Of a stretch of 22,230 bases of DNA, positions 1-7,280 are shown in pieces. A program made the translations under genes and the position numbers. The notes beneath the pieces are model-generated. The model saw only the letters and a list, made by a program, of their open reading frames with translations, made no database searches and had not been told where the DNA came from. The stretch comes from Paramuribaculum sp. (GTDB taxonomy: Bacteria > Bacteroidota > Bacteroidia > Bacteroidales > Muribaculaceae), in assembly GCA_029051965.1 (NCBI GenBank), contig JAIDJZ010000045.1, positions 1-22,230 on the forward strand, written 5' to 3'. Numbering within the stretch: the stretch's first letter is position 1; each line of letters begins with the position of its first letter.

Positions 1-115
1 CAGAACGGCTTGGATGCAAGGCGCTAAGGCCGAAAGCGAGGGAGCGGACTGCCGTCCGTGACCGAGCTTGAGTGCCGTAAGCAACGCCGCAGACGGGCCG
101 TTATCACGAACCGCC
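1..115. repeat. Palindromic repeat element, copy 1 (left end outside window)
   Basis: This 115 bp stretch is repeated at 230-344 with about five mismatches. It begins CAGAACGG and ends CCGTTATCACGAACCGCC. Its centre is the perfect hairpin CGGAC-TGCC-GTCCG, with imperfect pairing of the flanking arms (GGCG with CGCC further out). No credible protein is encoded: the frame across it yields a low-complexity Arg-rich string that simply follows the repeat. The window starts inside the element, so its left terminus and any further copies are not visible. Confidence 0.85.
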
Positions 116-119
116 CTAA

Positions 120-219
120 GGTTCGTCAGAACAGCTCAGATGGTAGGAGCATGCCGGTGAGGGAGAGGGAGCGGACTGCCGTCCGTGACCGAGCTCGCAT
201 CAGATCCATCCGGATGGCT
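120..219. repeat. Palindromic repeat element, diverged middle copy
   Basis: This copy starts with the same GGTTCGTCAGAAC end as the 220-344 element and shares the core from GAGGGAGCGGACTGCC through GTCCGTGACCGAGCT, but both arms differ. Its right arm carries a separate 12 bp perfect palindrome, CCATCCGGATGG (206-217). It lacks the usual ACGAACCGCC right end and runs straight into the left end of the next copy. I read it as a second subtype of the same family, with the conserved core as the common part. Confidence 0.65.
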
Positions 220-344
220 GGCGGTTCGTCAGAACGGTTCGGATGCAAGGCGCTAAGGCCGAAAGCGAGGGAGCGGACTGCCGTCCGTGACCGAGCTTGA
301 GTGCCGAAAGCAACGCCGCAGACAGGCCGTTATCACGAACCGCC
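220..344. repeat. Palindromic repeat element, complete copy with inverted termini
   Basis: This is the most complete copy. The left end GGCGGTTCGTCAGAACGG (220-237) and the right end CCGTTATCACGAACCGCC (327-344) are inverted repeats matching at 16 of 18 positions. Between them the arms can fold into a long imperfect hairpin with the CGGAC/GTCCG stem at its tip. The 125 bp size, terminal inverted repeats and lack of coding capacity resemble a MITE- or REP-like element. No target-site duplication could be identified. Confidence 0.75.
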
Positions 345-412
345 CCAAGACGCAGATGAGCCATCATCACGAACCGCCCCAAGACGCAGATGAGCCATCA
401 TCACGAACCGCC
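333..412. repeat. 34 bp tandem repeat, two full units plus a partial third
   Basis: Two identical 34 bp units lie at 333-366 and 367-400, each starting TCACGAACCGCC; a further TCACGAACCGCC follows at 401-412. That 12 bp start is also the right end of the larger palindromic element (104-115 and 333-344), so the tandem array appears to have grown from the element's terminus. The rest of the unit is unrelated to the element. There are no spacers, so it is not a CRISPR array. Confidence 0.8.
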
Positions 413-416
413 CTAT

Positions 417-487
417 GACAAAAGCGCGAGACCTTGCGGCCTCGCGCTCTTGATATTTTGAAATGTTCCGAATTCTTACTTGCGGAT
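417..487. repeat. 71 bp exact duplicate of 4671-4741 (3' end of paralogous gene)
   Basis: These 71 bases are identical to 4671-4741. They cover the terminator hairpin, the 3' untranslated stretch, the TAA stop and the last three codons of each paralogous secreted-protein gene. The coding sequences diverge just beyond it. Confidence 0.9.
424..447 (-). terminator. Intrinsic terminator of the 1301 aa secreted-protein gene
   Basis: Read on the minus strand, a 7 bp perfect stem GCGCGAG/CTCGCGC closes around an inner CC/GG pairing with a short loop and is followed directly by CTTTTGTC. It lies about 30 bases after the stop codon of the gene ending at 476. The same hairpin sits after the paralogous gene at 4678-4701. 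Confidence 0.85.
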
Positions 488-3400
488 AAACATCTTCACA
501 GCCTTATCGCCCTTGCGGACAATGTAGAAGCCGGTCTGAACGTTTTCTGCGTCAACGCGCACACCCTGGAGGTTATAGAATTCAACTTCTCCTTCGATGC
601 CGTCGAACACAATGTCACCGATAGCTGCCATTCCAGTCGAGAAGTGTGCTTCAACTGAAACGTTGCCTGATGTTACAATCGGGAAGATCAGATAGTTTTC
701 GTTGTAAGTACAGTTCCAGCCATAGTCTTCGAGATTGTCGAGAGTGATATCCTCGTCATTACCGTTCTTGATAAGGACGAACGTGATCTCTTCAGCATTG
801 TCGCCATCAACCTCAGGCATTACGTAAACGATATACTCAGTGTTGATAGTCAGCTGCGCACCATCGGCAAGCTGCTCGCCGGCAGGCTCGTCTGTAGTCA
901 TGTCTGATTCTGTCCAGACTTCAACAGCACCGTTTCCTTCAGTAGCGATTGAGAGGTTGAACTCTTCATCTTTGAAGGTCACATTGATGCTCACCGGACC
1001 GCTGACGATGATTTCAGCGACTCCGTCAACTGCTTCGAGATCAACACCGTTGTTGGTGAACTCGTCGATGACCATATACTTATCAGGAACGGCGGTAGCG
1101 ATAAGCTTAGTGCCGGGGGCAACAGCCGCACCGCTCTGGAGCGGACTTTCTGCGCCTTCTGCCTTAACCTGGAACGAACCGTTCGAACCGATAGTGTAGT
1201 TCACTGTCCAGCCGAAGTTGGCAACATATGTAGCGTCAGATGCATCCTGAACAACGATTTCTGCTTCAGTCGAAATGACTTCGCCGTCGCGGGTCCAGTT
1301 CATGAACTGTGCGCCTTCGAATGCTGTTGCCTTGATTGTAACGTAACGGTTGTCAGTTGTAACAGAAGTTCCTTCAAATTCGGGAAGTGAAACCTCACCC
1401 ATCTCTTCCTGATCTTCTGCAACTGCCACTGTGATCGTACGCTCTTCCTCAAGCTGCGATGCTTCGACAACGAGGATAAAGTCGATGATATTACCGCAGT
1501 TCGAATCGATATAGTTGCCGTCATAGCCGAGCGATGACCAGCGGCCGCAAGGATTAAGACACAACCAGTCTACCTTGTAGCGAACTCGATATTCGCCTGC
1601 CGGTGTACCCATCGGAACGGTGAACTTGGCAACCTGCTTATCGACACTTTGCTGCATCGTTGTTGAGTTGCCTTCACTGTCATAGAACTCATAGCCGTTA
1701 GTCGAATGAGCGTTGAACCAAACGAGGTCGCCGTTCACACCCTCTGCATCCTCATCAACATTCCAACCGTTGTTGTCAAGGTCGACAAAGAGATAGGAAT
1801 GCATCCAGGATCCGCTGCCGACAGAAGTAACTGTCACTTCAGCACCCGGTTCTACTGTAACCTTACTTTCGGTGCAGTCCACATAGACCTGCGACTTCGA
1901 AGTATCGCCCACTGTTACTGTGCTCGTTGCTTTGCCGTCGGAAACGGTAAGAGAAGTAACGTAGCGGCTGCTTGACTTCGAACCCTGCAGTTCGCAATAC
2001 TCAACACCCTCGGTGATATTCGCGCTGATTGTGACATCACCGTGAACCTTGATTGTTGTTTCGGTTGTTTCTTCGCCGTTGACAATGAAATTCTGGAATG
2101 AATATCCGCTGTTGGCTGATGCCGAAAGCGTCAGCGTTGTGTTGGCGAGAACCTGATCGCCCGAGTTGATCGCATAAGAGCCGTCAGAGACAGTCAGTGT
2201 TCCGTTCTCGGGCTGCTCGATAGTCACAGTGTACTGTGCGCTCCACATGAAGTTGGCCTGGATCGAAAGATCTTCAGTGCTTTCAATCACATATTCCGGA
2301 TCTTCAGAAAGACATGCGTCAGCCTTGTACCAGCCGATAAACTCTGCGCCTTCTGCCGGAGTTGCCTTGACAATGACTTTCTTCAGAGCTGTGCTCACTG
2401 AAAGCTCGTCTGATTCGGGCTGTACGAACTCAACTGTTCCGGCTTCAGCATCGGAAGTTGCAATAGTGATCGTACGCTCGTTTTCAAGATAGGGAGACTC
2501 TACACGCAGTGTGAAGTCAATAATCGAACCGCCGTTGGATGTGATAAGGTTACCGGAAGCAGAGTTTCCGCAAGGATTCGTACAGCTCCAGTCTGTCTTG
2601 AAACGTACACGGTAGTCGCCCGGCTCAAGATCGGCAGGCACGGTAAACGAACCTTCTACGCCGCTAATCGCTGTATAGCTCGAAGAAAGCTGTTCTCCCT
2701 TATGATTGTAATATGAACCGCTCTCACCTCTACGGTAGAAGTTGAACCATACGAGGTCACCGTTGGCCTGAGTGATTTCTTCATCGACATCCCAGCCATC
2801 CTTGCCAAAGTCCATATAGATATAGTGGTGCATCCACTCGCCGCCGCCGACTGTTGTGATCGTCACATCATCGCCTGCGGTAACTGTGACCACATCAGAA
2901 GTGCGGTCTACATACAGCGGGTGCGGGTTAGCGCTGCCGGGGCCGGCAATAGATGTGCCGTTCACATTAAGCGAAGAAATGTAACGGTCGGTGCGGCTTA
3001 CTGTAGCGGTGCTTTCGCAATAGTCGATGCCTGTAACCGTTGCCGAGATTGTGAAGTCTTCTTCCGGCACTTCTACAGTTGTGCCTTCAACCGGCTGGCC
3101 GTTGAGTGTGTACTGGCTGATTTTGTAGCCTGATTCGCAGACTGCCGAAAGAGTCAGCTCGGTGCCCGCCGGCACTTTGTCGCCGCTTTCCACCTTCTTA
3201 TCACCATTCATAACGGTGATCACTGCATTTTCCGGCTGCTCGATGGTCGCTACAAACGGTGTGCGGGTTATAGTCCACACATATGAGCTCTCATCAAGAT
3301 CGGAATTAAGAGTGAACTTACCTCTTGCCTGGTTAGTTCCGATAGTTTCAAGCTCGACTTCTACGCCGTCAACTGTAAGGGCTGCCACGAGGTAACCTGC

Positions 3401-4381
3401 CATCGGAGCGGCTGCAATAGTGATTTCTGTACCCGGATCGAGACCGCTTACAACCTCACCAGCATTGGTGACAGATGTCTTGACGCCGTCAGGAAGATAG
3501 ATGATAACCATCTCGACATTCTCCGGTGCAGAAGGAATCGTCAGTGAGTACGACGATGCCACACGGCCCTCTACAAGAGTTGCAGAAGCTGCGGCTTCTT
3601 TGCCATTGACGATACCGTCAGGCCAGTAGTCATTTCCTGAAAAGAGCACCCAGGTAGCATCTGAATTCTGAGGAGCGTTCGCTGCAAGATTGGGGAAAGT
3701 TCCGTCGCTGTTCTGTTCGTCAAATGTATAGTATCCGACAAGAGAACCCATTGAAGTCGGCTTCTGATATGCCTGTTTTACTTCTTCATCGGTGAGGGCC
3801 TTGTTGAAAACATGAACCTCGTCAATAAGAGCCGCGATACCAAAACCCAAGATGTGGAACTCTCCGTCGTCCCACGGATAATATATCTCTTTGTCAAATG
3901 TCTTTGTGAAGATCTTCTCGCCATTCAGATATACCGACATTGTACGCGTGTCAGCATCATACTGGTTAAGTACATAGCTCCAATCATTGAATGTAAGCTC
4001 GGTGTCACCAAGCGAACCGACTCCTTCAATACCATGATCAGTTGCGCCTCCATGGCCGTTAAGCTTCAGTTTCGCACCGCTTGTAACTGACAGGTTCCAG
4101 TTTCCATTGAAGTTCATATGTTCATATGTTCCGAAGTCCATAAGGACACCTCCATATGAATAATTGACAGAAGAGGGTTTGATCCATTCTGCAATCGCAT
4201 AGGACCTCCCCGAGTTCATGGGTAGATCAAGGCCGAGGACACTCACGGGAACAACGAGTCGGTTGTCCGACTTATTGTAATATGAGTAAGACGGCAGCGT
4301 CTTCGAGATTGCCATATTGTCGGCCCATGCAAGACACGGCAACAACATCGCCATCAAGAAAAACAGTAGATTTTTTCTCAT
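476..4381 (-). CDS. Large secreted protein with LamG-like, InlB-like and two GEVED-like domains and a type IX-like C-terminal tail
   Basis: A 1301-residue exported protein of unknown ligand. Residues 1-20 form a clear signal peptide ending LPCLAWA. Residues about 35-225 resemble a LamG/concanavalin-like lectin fold (NGEKIFTKTF, IDEVHVFNKALTDEEV). Several InlB-B-like repeats with an IEQPENG...SGD pattern follow. GEVED-like domains lie at about 455-625 and 793-970, marked by YCE starts, WMH-Y, a DxDxNGWxVDE acidic loop that may bind metal, and LxxNPCG. The last 30 residues (NLQGVRV...GFYIVRKGD...FIRK) resemble a type A type IX secretion sorting tail, suggesting surface display or release. The C-terminal 360 residues are closely related to those of the neighbour at 4730-6328. 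It has its own promoter and terminator. Domain names are recognised by eye; GEVED is the least certain. Confidence 0.85.
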   Translation of the reverse strand: MRKNLLFFLMAMLLPCLAWADNMAISKTLPSYSYYNKSDNRLVVPVSVLGLDLPMNSGRSYAIAEWIKPSSVNYSYGGVLMDFGTYEHMNFNGNWNLSVTSGAKLKLNGHGGATDHGIEGVGSLGDTELTFNDWSYVLNQYDADTRTMSVYLNGEKIFTKTFDKEIYYPWDDGEFHILGFGIAALIDEVHVFNKALTDEEVKQAYQKPTSMGSLVGYYTFDEQNSDGTFPNLAANAPQNSDATWVLFSGNDYWPDGIVNGKEAAASATLVEGRVASSYSLTIPSAPENVEMVIIYLPDGVKTSVTNAGEVVSGLDPGTEITIAAAPMAGYLVAALTVDGVEVELETIGTNQARGKFTLNSDLDESSYVWTITRTPFVATIEQPENAVITVMNGDKKVESGDKVPAGTELTLSAVCESGYKISQYTLNGQPVEGTTVEVPEEDFTISATVTGIDYCESTATVSRTDRYISSLNVNGTSIAGPGSANPHPLYVDRTSDVVTVTAGDDVTITTVGGGEWMHHYIYMDFGKDGWDVDEEITQANGDLVWFNFYRRGESGSYYNHKGEQLSSSYTAISGVEGSFTVPADLEPGDYRVRFKTDWSCTNPCGNSASGNLITSNGGSIIDFTLRVESPYLENERTITIATSDAEAGTVEFVQPESDELSVSTALKKVIVKATPAEGAEFIGWYKADACLSEDPEYVIESTEDLSIQANFMWSAQYTVTIEQPENGTLTVSDGSYAINSGDQVLANTTLTLSASANSGYSFQNFIVNGEETTETTIKVHGDVTISANITEGVEYCELQGSKSSSRYVTSLTVSDGKATSTVTVGDTSKSQVYVDCTESKVTVEPGAEVTVTSVGSGSWMHSYLFVDLDNNGWNVDEDAEGVNGDLVWFNAHSTNGYEFYDSEGNSTTMQQSVDKQVAKFTVPMGTPAGEYRVRYKVDWLCLNPCGRWSSLGYDGNYIDSNCGNIIDFILVVEASQLEEERTITVAVAEDQEEMGEVSLPEFEGTSVTTDNRYVTIKATAFEGAQFMNWTRDGEVISTEAEIVVQDASDATYVANFGWTVNYTIGSNGSFQVKAEGAESPLQSGAAVAPGTKLIATAVPDKYMVIDEFTNNGVDLEAVDGVAEIIVSGPVSINVTFKDEEFNLSIATEGNGAVEVWTESDMTTDEPAGEQLADGAQLTINTEYIVYVMPEVDGDNAEEITFVLIKNGNDEDITLDNLEDYGWNCTYNENYLIFPIVTSGNVSVEAHFSTGMAAIGDIVFDGIEGEVEFYNLQGVRVDAENVQTGFYIVRKGDKAVKMFIRK

Positions 4382-4553
4382 AATGATTGATTTGGTTAGT
4401 AAATTGGATATAATAATTTATTGTAACTTGTTCTATATCCTGGATTTAAGGCATTTTAAAATCGATTGGCTATTAGACTTGCTTTAACTCTTGGACACGG
4501 ACCACCGACGCTCTCGAGCATACGAATCCCTGACGGCAATCCCTTTTTATCCG

Positions 4554-4584
4554 CAAACTTAGTCGTTTTTTGCCTATTTTCAAA
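4554..4584 (-). promoter_or_regulatory. Bacteroidota-type promoter of the 1301 aa gene
   Basis: On the minus strand TAAGTTTG (4554-4561) matches the -7 consensus TAnnTTTG, and TTTG (4581-4584) lies exactly 19 bp upstream as the -33 box. The predicted start site is near 4547, giving a leader of about 165 bases. The region aligns base for base with the promoter of the paralogue at 6439-6469. Confidence 0.8.
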
Positions 4585-4605
4585 ATAAAAATAAGCCAAA
4601 CATTC

Positions 4606-4620
4606 GTTAATTATAGTTAA
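4606..4620 (-). promoter_or_regulatory. TTAAC-N5-TTAAC direct repeat upstream of the promoter
   Basis: On the minus strand two TTAAC half-sites are spaced 10 bp centre to centre, one helical turn, and sit 21 bp upstream of the -33 box. The same arrangement at the same distance occurs at 6491-6505 before the paralogue. It could bind a regulator or act as an AT-rich upstream element; shared ancestry of the two promoters is the alternative explanation. Confidence 0.5.
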
Positions 4621-4670
4621 CCCAACTGTCAGCCCTCGTCAGAAAACCTCGCCTCCTCTCCCCCGGAAGA

Positions 4671-4741
4671 GACAAAAGCGCGAGACCTTGCGGCCTCGCG
4701 CTCTTGATATTTTGAAATGTTCCGAATTCTTACTTGCGGAT
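4671..4741. repeat. 71 bp exact duplicate of 417-487
   Basis: Second copy of the identical 3' block: terminator, 3' untranslated stretch, TAA stop and final codons. Adjacent coding sequence is similar but clearly diverged, so this block is more conserved than the protein-coding part. Confidence 0.9.
4678..4701 (-). terminator. Intrinsic terminator of the 532 aa secreted-protein gene
   Basis: Same GCGCGAG/CTCGCGC stem as at 424-447, followed on the minus strand by CTTTTGTC. It lies about 30 bases beyond the stop codon at 4730 and separates the two paralogous transcription units. Confidence 0.85.
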
Positions 4742-6328
4742 GAACACCTTCGCTGCCTTGTCGCCCTTACGGACAATGTAAAGACCGCTTTCCACGTTGG
4801 CTGCGTCTACGCGAACACCCTGGAGGTTAAAGTATTCAACTTCACCTTCGATGCCGTCGAACAGAATGTCACCGATCGCAGCGAGGTTGCTTGTGAAGTG
4901 AGCCTCTACCGAAAGGTTGCCGGTTGCTTCGAGCGGGAAGATCATGTAGTTCTCGTTGTAAGTACAGGGCCAGCCATAGTCGTCGGCATTGTCAAGATTG
5001 ATCTCTTCTTCGTCACCGTTCTTGATAAGGATGAATGTGATCTCTTCTGAGTTGTCGCCGTTTGCGCCGGGCATAACGTAGATGTTATATTCTGTGCGCG
5101 CGCTGATCTCGCCGTTGTTCTCGATTTTTTCGCCGGTGGGTTCGTCGTTTTCATAATCTGAACCTGTCCAAACTTCAACCTTACCCTGGCCTTTGCTGAC
5201 AAGTGAGAGAGCATAGACTGCATCCTTGAAGGTCACGTTGATGTTGACCGGACCGGTCACGATGATCTCTGCAACGCCGTCAACAACTTCGAGTTCGTGG
5301 CCGTTGTCGGTGAATTCGTCGATGATCTTATAGTTGTTCGGAGTCGCTGTGGCGATAAGCTTGGTGCCGGGAGCTACGGCCGCGCCGCTCTGGAGCGGAG
5401 TGTCCGAACCCTCTTCGCGAAGCTGGAACGAGCCGTTCGAGCCGACGGTATAGTTAACTGTCCAGCCGAAGTTGGCAACATATTCTGCATCAGTCTCGTC
5501 TGAAGCCACATACTTCGCAGACGACGAAACGGCCTCGCCGTTGCGGGTCCAGTTCATGAACTGTGCGCCGTCGAAAGCCTCTGCGAGGATGTTCACGTGG
5601 CGGCTGTCGGTAGTGACTGACGTTCCTTCATAGTCGGGAAGCGAAACCTGACCCATCTCTTCCTGATCCTCGGCCACTGCCACTGAGATCGTACGCTCTT
5701 CATCAAGCGATGTCGAAACGACATACAGCGTGAAGTCGATCAGCGCACCGCCGTTTGAGTGGATAAGGTTGCCGCTTGCTGTATTTCCGCAAGGTGCCAC
5801 ACAGTTCCAGTCAACTTTGTAGCGCACGCGGTATTCGCCGCTTGCATTTGCGGGCACGCGGAACTTACCGGTGACGCCGCTGATATCGAAATGGGCGTCG
5901 GTCTGAACCTCGCCGTCGCTGTTATAGCCACTCCCGCTGTCGCCTTTTCTGTAGAAGTTGAACCACACGAGGTCGCCGTTGGCCGAATCATAGATGTTTT
6001 CGTCTACATTCCAGCCGTTTCTGTCAAAATCGACATACATATAGGCATGCATCCACTCGCCGCCGCCTATAGTTGAGAACTCAACCTCCTCGCCCGCTCC
6101 GACTGTCACGACAGTTGAAGTGCGGTCCACAAAAAGATTGTGGGGATTGGATTTGCCCGGACCGGCGATCTGTGTTCCGCCGACAGTGAGGGTCGTGATG
6201 TAACGGTCCGAACGCGAAACGGTTGCGGTCGATTCACAGTAATCAATATCCGCAAGAGGGGTGGGATTGTTGGCCAGTGCAAGACCCGGCAGCAACATCG
6301 CAAAGAAACAAGAGTAGATTTTTCTCAT
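4730..6328 (-). CDS. Secreted GEVED-like domain protein with a type IX-like C-terminal tail (short paralogue)
   Basis: A 532-residue exported protein, function unknown. Residues 1-19 are a signal peptide (MRKIYSCFFAMLLPGLALA). A single GEVED-like domain at about 28-205 (YCESTATVSR, GGGEWMHAYMYVDFDRNGW, CGNTASGNLI) matches the first GEVED-like domain of the large neighbour best. The remaining residues, with InlB-like segments, an acidic EEITFILIKNGD region and the tail NLQGVRV...GLYIVRKGD...FIRK, match that neighbour's C-terminus. Relative to the large protein it lacks the LamG-like part and the block from the middle InlB-like repeats to the second GEVED-like domain. It has its own promoter and terminator. 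The start is supported by the signal peptide and by an upstream sequence (CATTATGAG context) matching that of the paralogue. Confidence 0.85.
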   Translation of the reverse strand: MRKIYSCFFAMLLPGLALANNPTPLADIDYCESTATVSRSDRYITTLTVGGTQIAGPGKSNPHNLFVDRTSTVVTVGAGEEVEFSTIGGGEWMHAYMYVDFDRNGWNVDENIYDSANGDLVWFNFYRKGDSGSGYNSDGEVQTDAHFDISGVTGKFRVPANASGEYRVRYKVDWNCVAPCGNTASGNLIHSNGGALIDFTLYVVSTSLDEERTISVAVAEDQEEMGQVSLPDYEGTSVTTDSRHVNILAEAFDGAQFMNWTRNGEAVSSSAKYVASDETDAEYVANFGWTVNYTVGSNGSFQLREEGSDTPLQSGAAVAPGTKLIATATPNNYKIIDEFTDNGHELEVVDGVAEIIVTGPVNINVTFKDAVYALSLVSKGQGKVEVWTGSDYENDEPTGEKIENNGEISARTEYNIYVMPGANGDNSEEITFILIKNGDEEEINLDNADDYGWPCTYNENYMIFPLEATGNLSVEAHFTSNLAAIGDILFDGIEGEVEYFNLQGVRVDAANVESGLYIVRKGDKAAKVFIRK

Positions 6329-6438
6329 AATGATTGATTAATGGGTTAATATATTGATTGTATTATTTAGCGTCGGATCACACCGGATTTAAGGCTGACA
6401 GACATGCAGATCAAGGTCAGTTTCTGCATTTTCTGTCG

Positions 6439-6469
6439 CAAATCTAATCGAATTTCACTTATTCTCAAA
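6439..6469 (-). promoter_or_regulatory. Bacteroidota-type promoter of the 532 aa gene
   Basis: On the minus strand TAGATTTG (6439-6446) is a perfect TAnnTTTG -7 box and TTTG (6466-6469) a perfect -33 box, 19 bp apart. The predicted start is near 6432, giving a leader of about 100 bases. The promoter lies between this gene and the 3' end of the DUF4919-like gene. Confidence 0.8.
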
Positions 6470-6490
6470 ATAAAAACAAGTGAAAATTCA

Positions 6491-6505
6491 GTTAACATTA
6501 GTTAA
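6491..6505 (-). promoter_or_regulatory. TTAAC-N5-TTAAC direct repeat upstream of the promoter
   Basis: Same half-sites, same 10 bp period and same 21 bp distance from the -33 box as at 4606-4620. The five-base spacer differs (TAATG here, TATAA there, minus strand). Confidence 0.5.
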
Positions 6506-6536
6506 TTCACAATTCCCCTCCCGGATGCCCGACGGC

Positions 6537-7247
6537 TCACAGCTCATCCGGAAACTTCCTGTAATGCTCCTGAAGCATCGGCTGCAGATTGAAATAGAAG
6601 CCGCCCTTCTTCGAAGAGGCGACGTCGATGACGGTCAGATACTCGTAAAACGGATCGTAGAACAGATGATTCGTCACCTGATAACCCATATAGTTGAGCA
6701 GCACATACTCATGCTGAGGCTCGATGACAAACCACGCATGATCCTCATCCTCTCCCGTTCCGGTCGAGACGATCGCCATCAGCAGATAGTTGAGCTTATA
6801 CTGGTAGATCTTCGCGAGGTTCTTCTCGCCGAGCAGATTGAGCGCCGCGATCATCGCGCTCATCTGACGCAGGTCAAACGGATTGTTCTCGAGAGCCACA
6901 CGCGCATTGGCGATTATCTGGTCACACTCGGCCGACGTCGGGTTTGTCGTGCGGTAGAGCGGTCCGGTCATCTCCGGGGCGGGCGACGGACGGTAGGGAT
7001 CATAATCCTCCTGAAAGACGTAGCCCAGATAGAGATAGCGGAATTTGTCGAGCTTCATAAGCGTGTCGTTGCGCAGATACTCCTTCATGAGCACCGGATA
7101 GTAATATTTCGACTTGCGGTCATTGATCTCGCGGTGGATACGCTCCATGTCGGGCTTATCGCGGCGGATACGTTCGAACGGAAGCTGAGCGAAAGCGGTC
7201 GAGACAAAAACGAAAGAAAGCAGTGTGATGAGAATTGTTCGTTTCAT
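6537..7247 (-). CDS. Exported DUF4919-like protein
   Basis: A 236-residue protein resembling the Bacteroidota DUF4919 family, whose function is unknown. Residues 1-20 are a signal peptide (MKRTILITLLSFVFVSTAFA) with no lipobox cysteine, so a periplasmic or secreted location is expected. The mature part is mostly helical, with ALxxNPFDLRQMSAMIAALN in the middle, reminiscent of a short TPR-like hairpin, and HAWFVIEPQHEYVLLNYMGY followed by DPFYEYLTVIDVASSKKGGFYFNL near the end. It is the last gene of the spoT-led cluster, 33 bases after the membrane-protein gene. No strong terminator follows. Confidence 0.75.
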   Translation of the reverse strand: MKRTILITLLSFVFVSTAFAQLPFERIRRDKPDMERIHREINDRKSKYYYPVLMKEYLRNDTLMKLDKFRYLYLGYVFQEDYDPYRPSPAPEMTGPLYRTTNPTSAECDQIIANARVALENNPFDLRQMSAMIAALNLLGEKNLAKIYQYKLNYLLMAIVSTGTGEDEDHAWFVIEPQHEYVLLNYMGYQVTNHLFYDPFYEYLTVIDVASSKKGGFYFNLQPMLQEHYRKFPDEL

Positions 7248-7280
7248 ATTGCAGGATTCGATTATCTGAATTCGATGGGG

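Larger units (their letters stand above)
4382..4729. other. Intergenic region between the two paralogous secreted-protein genes
   Basis: This 348 bp gap holds no gene. From high to low coordinate it contains the terminator of the 532 aa gene (4678-4701), a TTAAC-N5-TTAAC element (4606-4620), the promoter of the 1301 aa gene (4554-4584) and a leader of about 165 bases (4382 to about 4547). A GGATTTAAGG patch in the leader recurs in the shorter leader of the paralogue. I see no small ORF, tRNA or recognisable riboswitch. Confidence 0.7.

Noticed and set aside
58..300. Open frame encoding an Arg-rich 80-residue peptide
   Set aside because: It follows the repeats exactly, including the repeated ERTAVRDRA string, and has no start-site or family support.
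333..412. Possible CRISPR array
   Set aside because: The 34 bp units are directly adjacent with no unique spacers, and no cas-like gene is nearby.
6481..6560. Intrinsic terminator after the DUF4919-like gene
   Set aside because: A CCGGATG/CATCCGG pairing spans the stop codon but has a long loop and is followed by GAGGGG, not a U-run.
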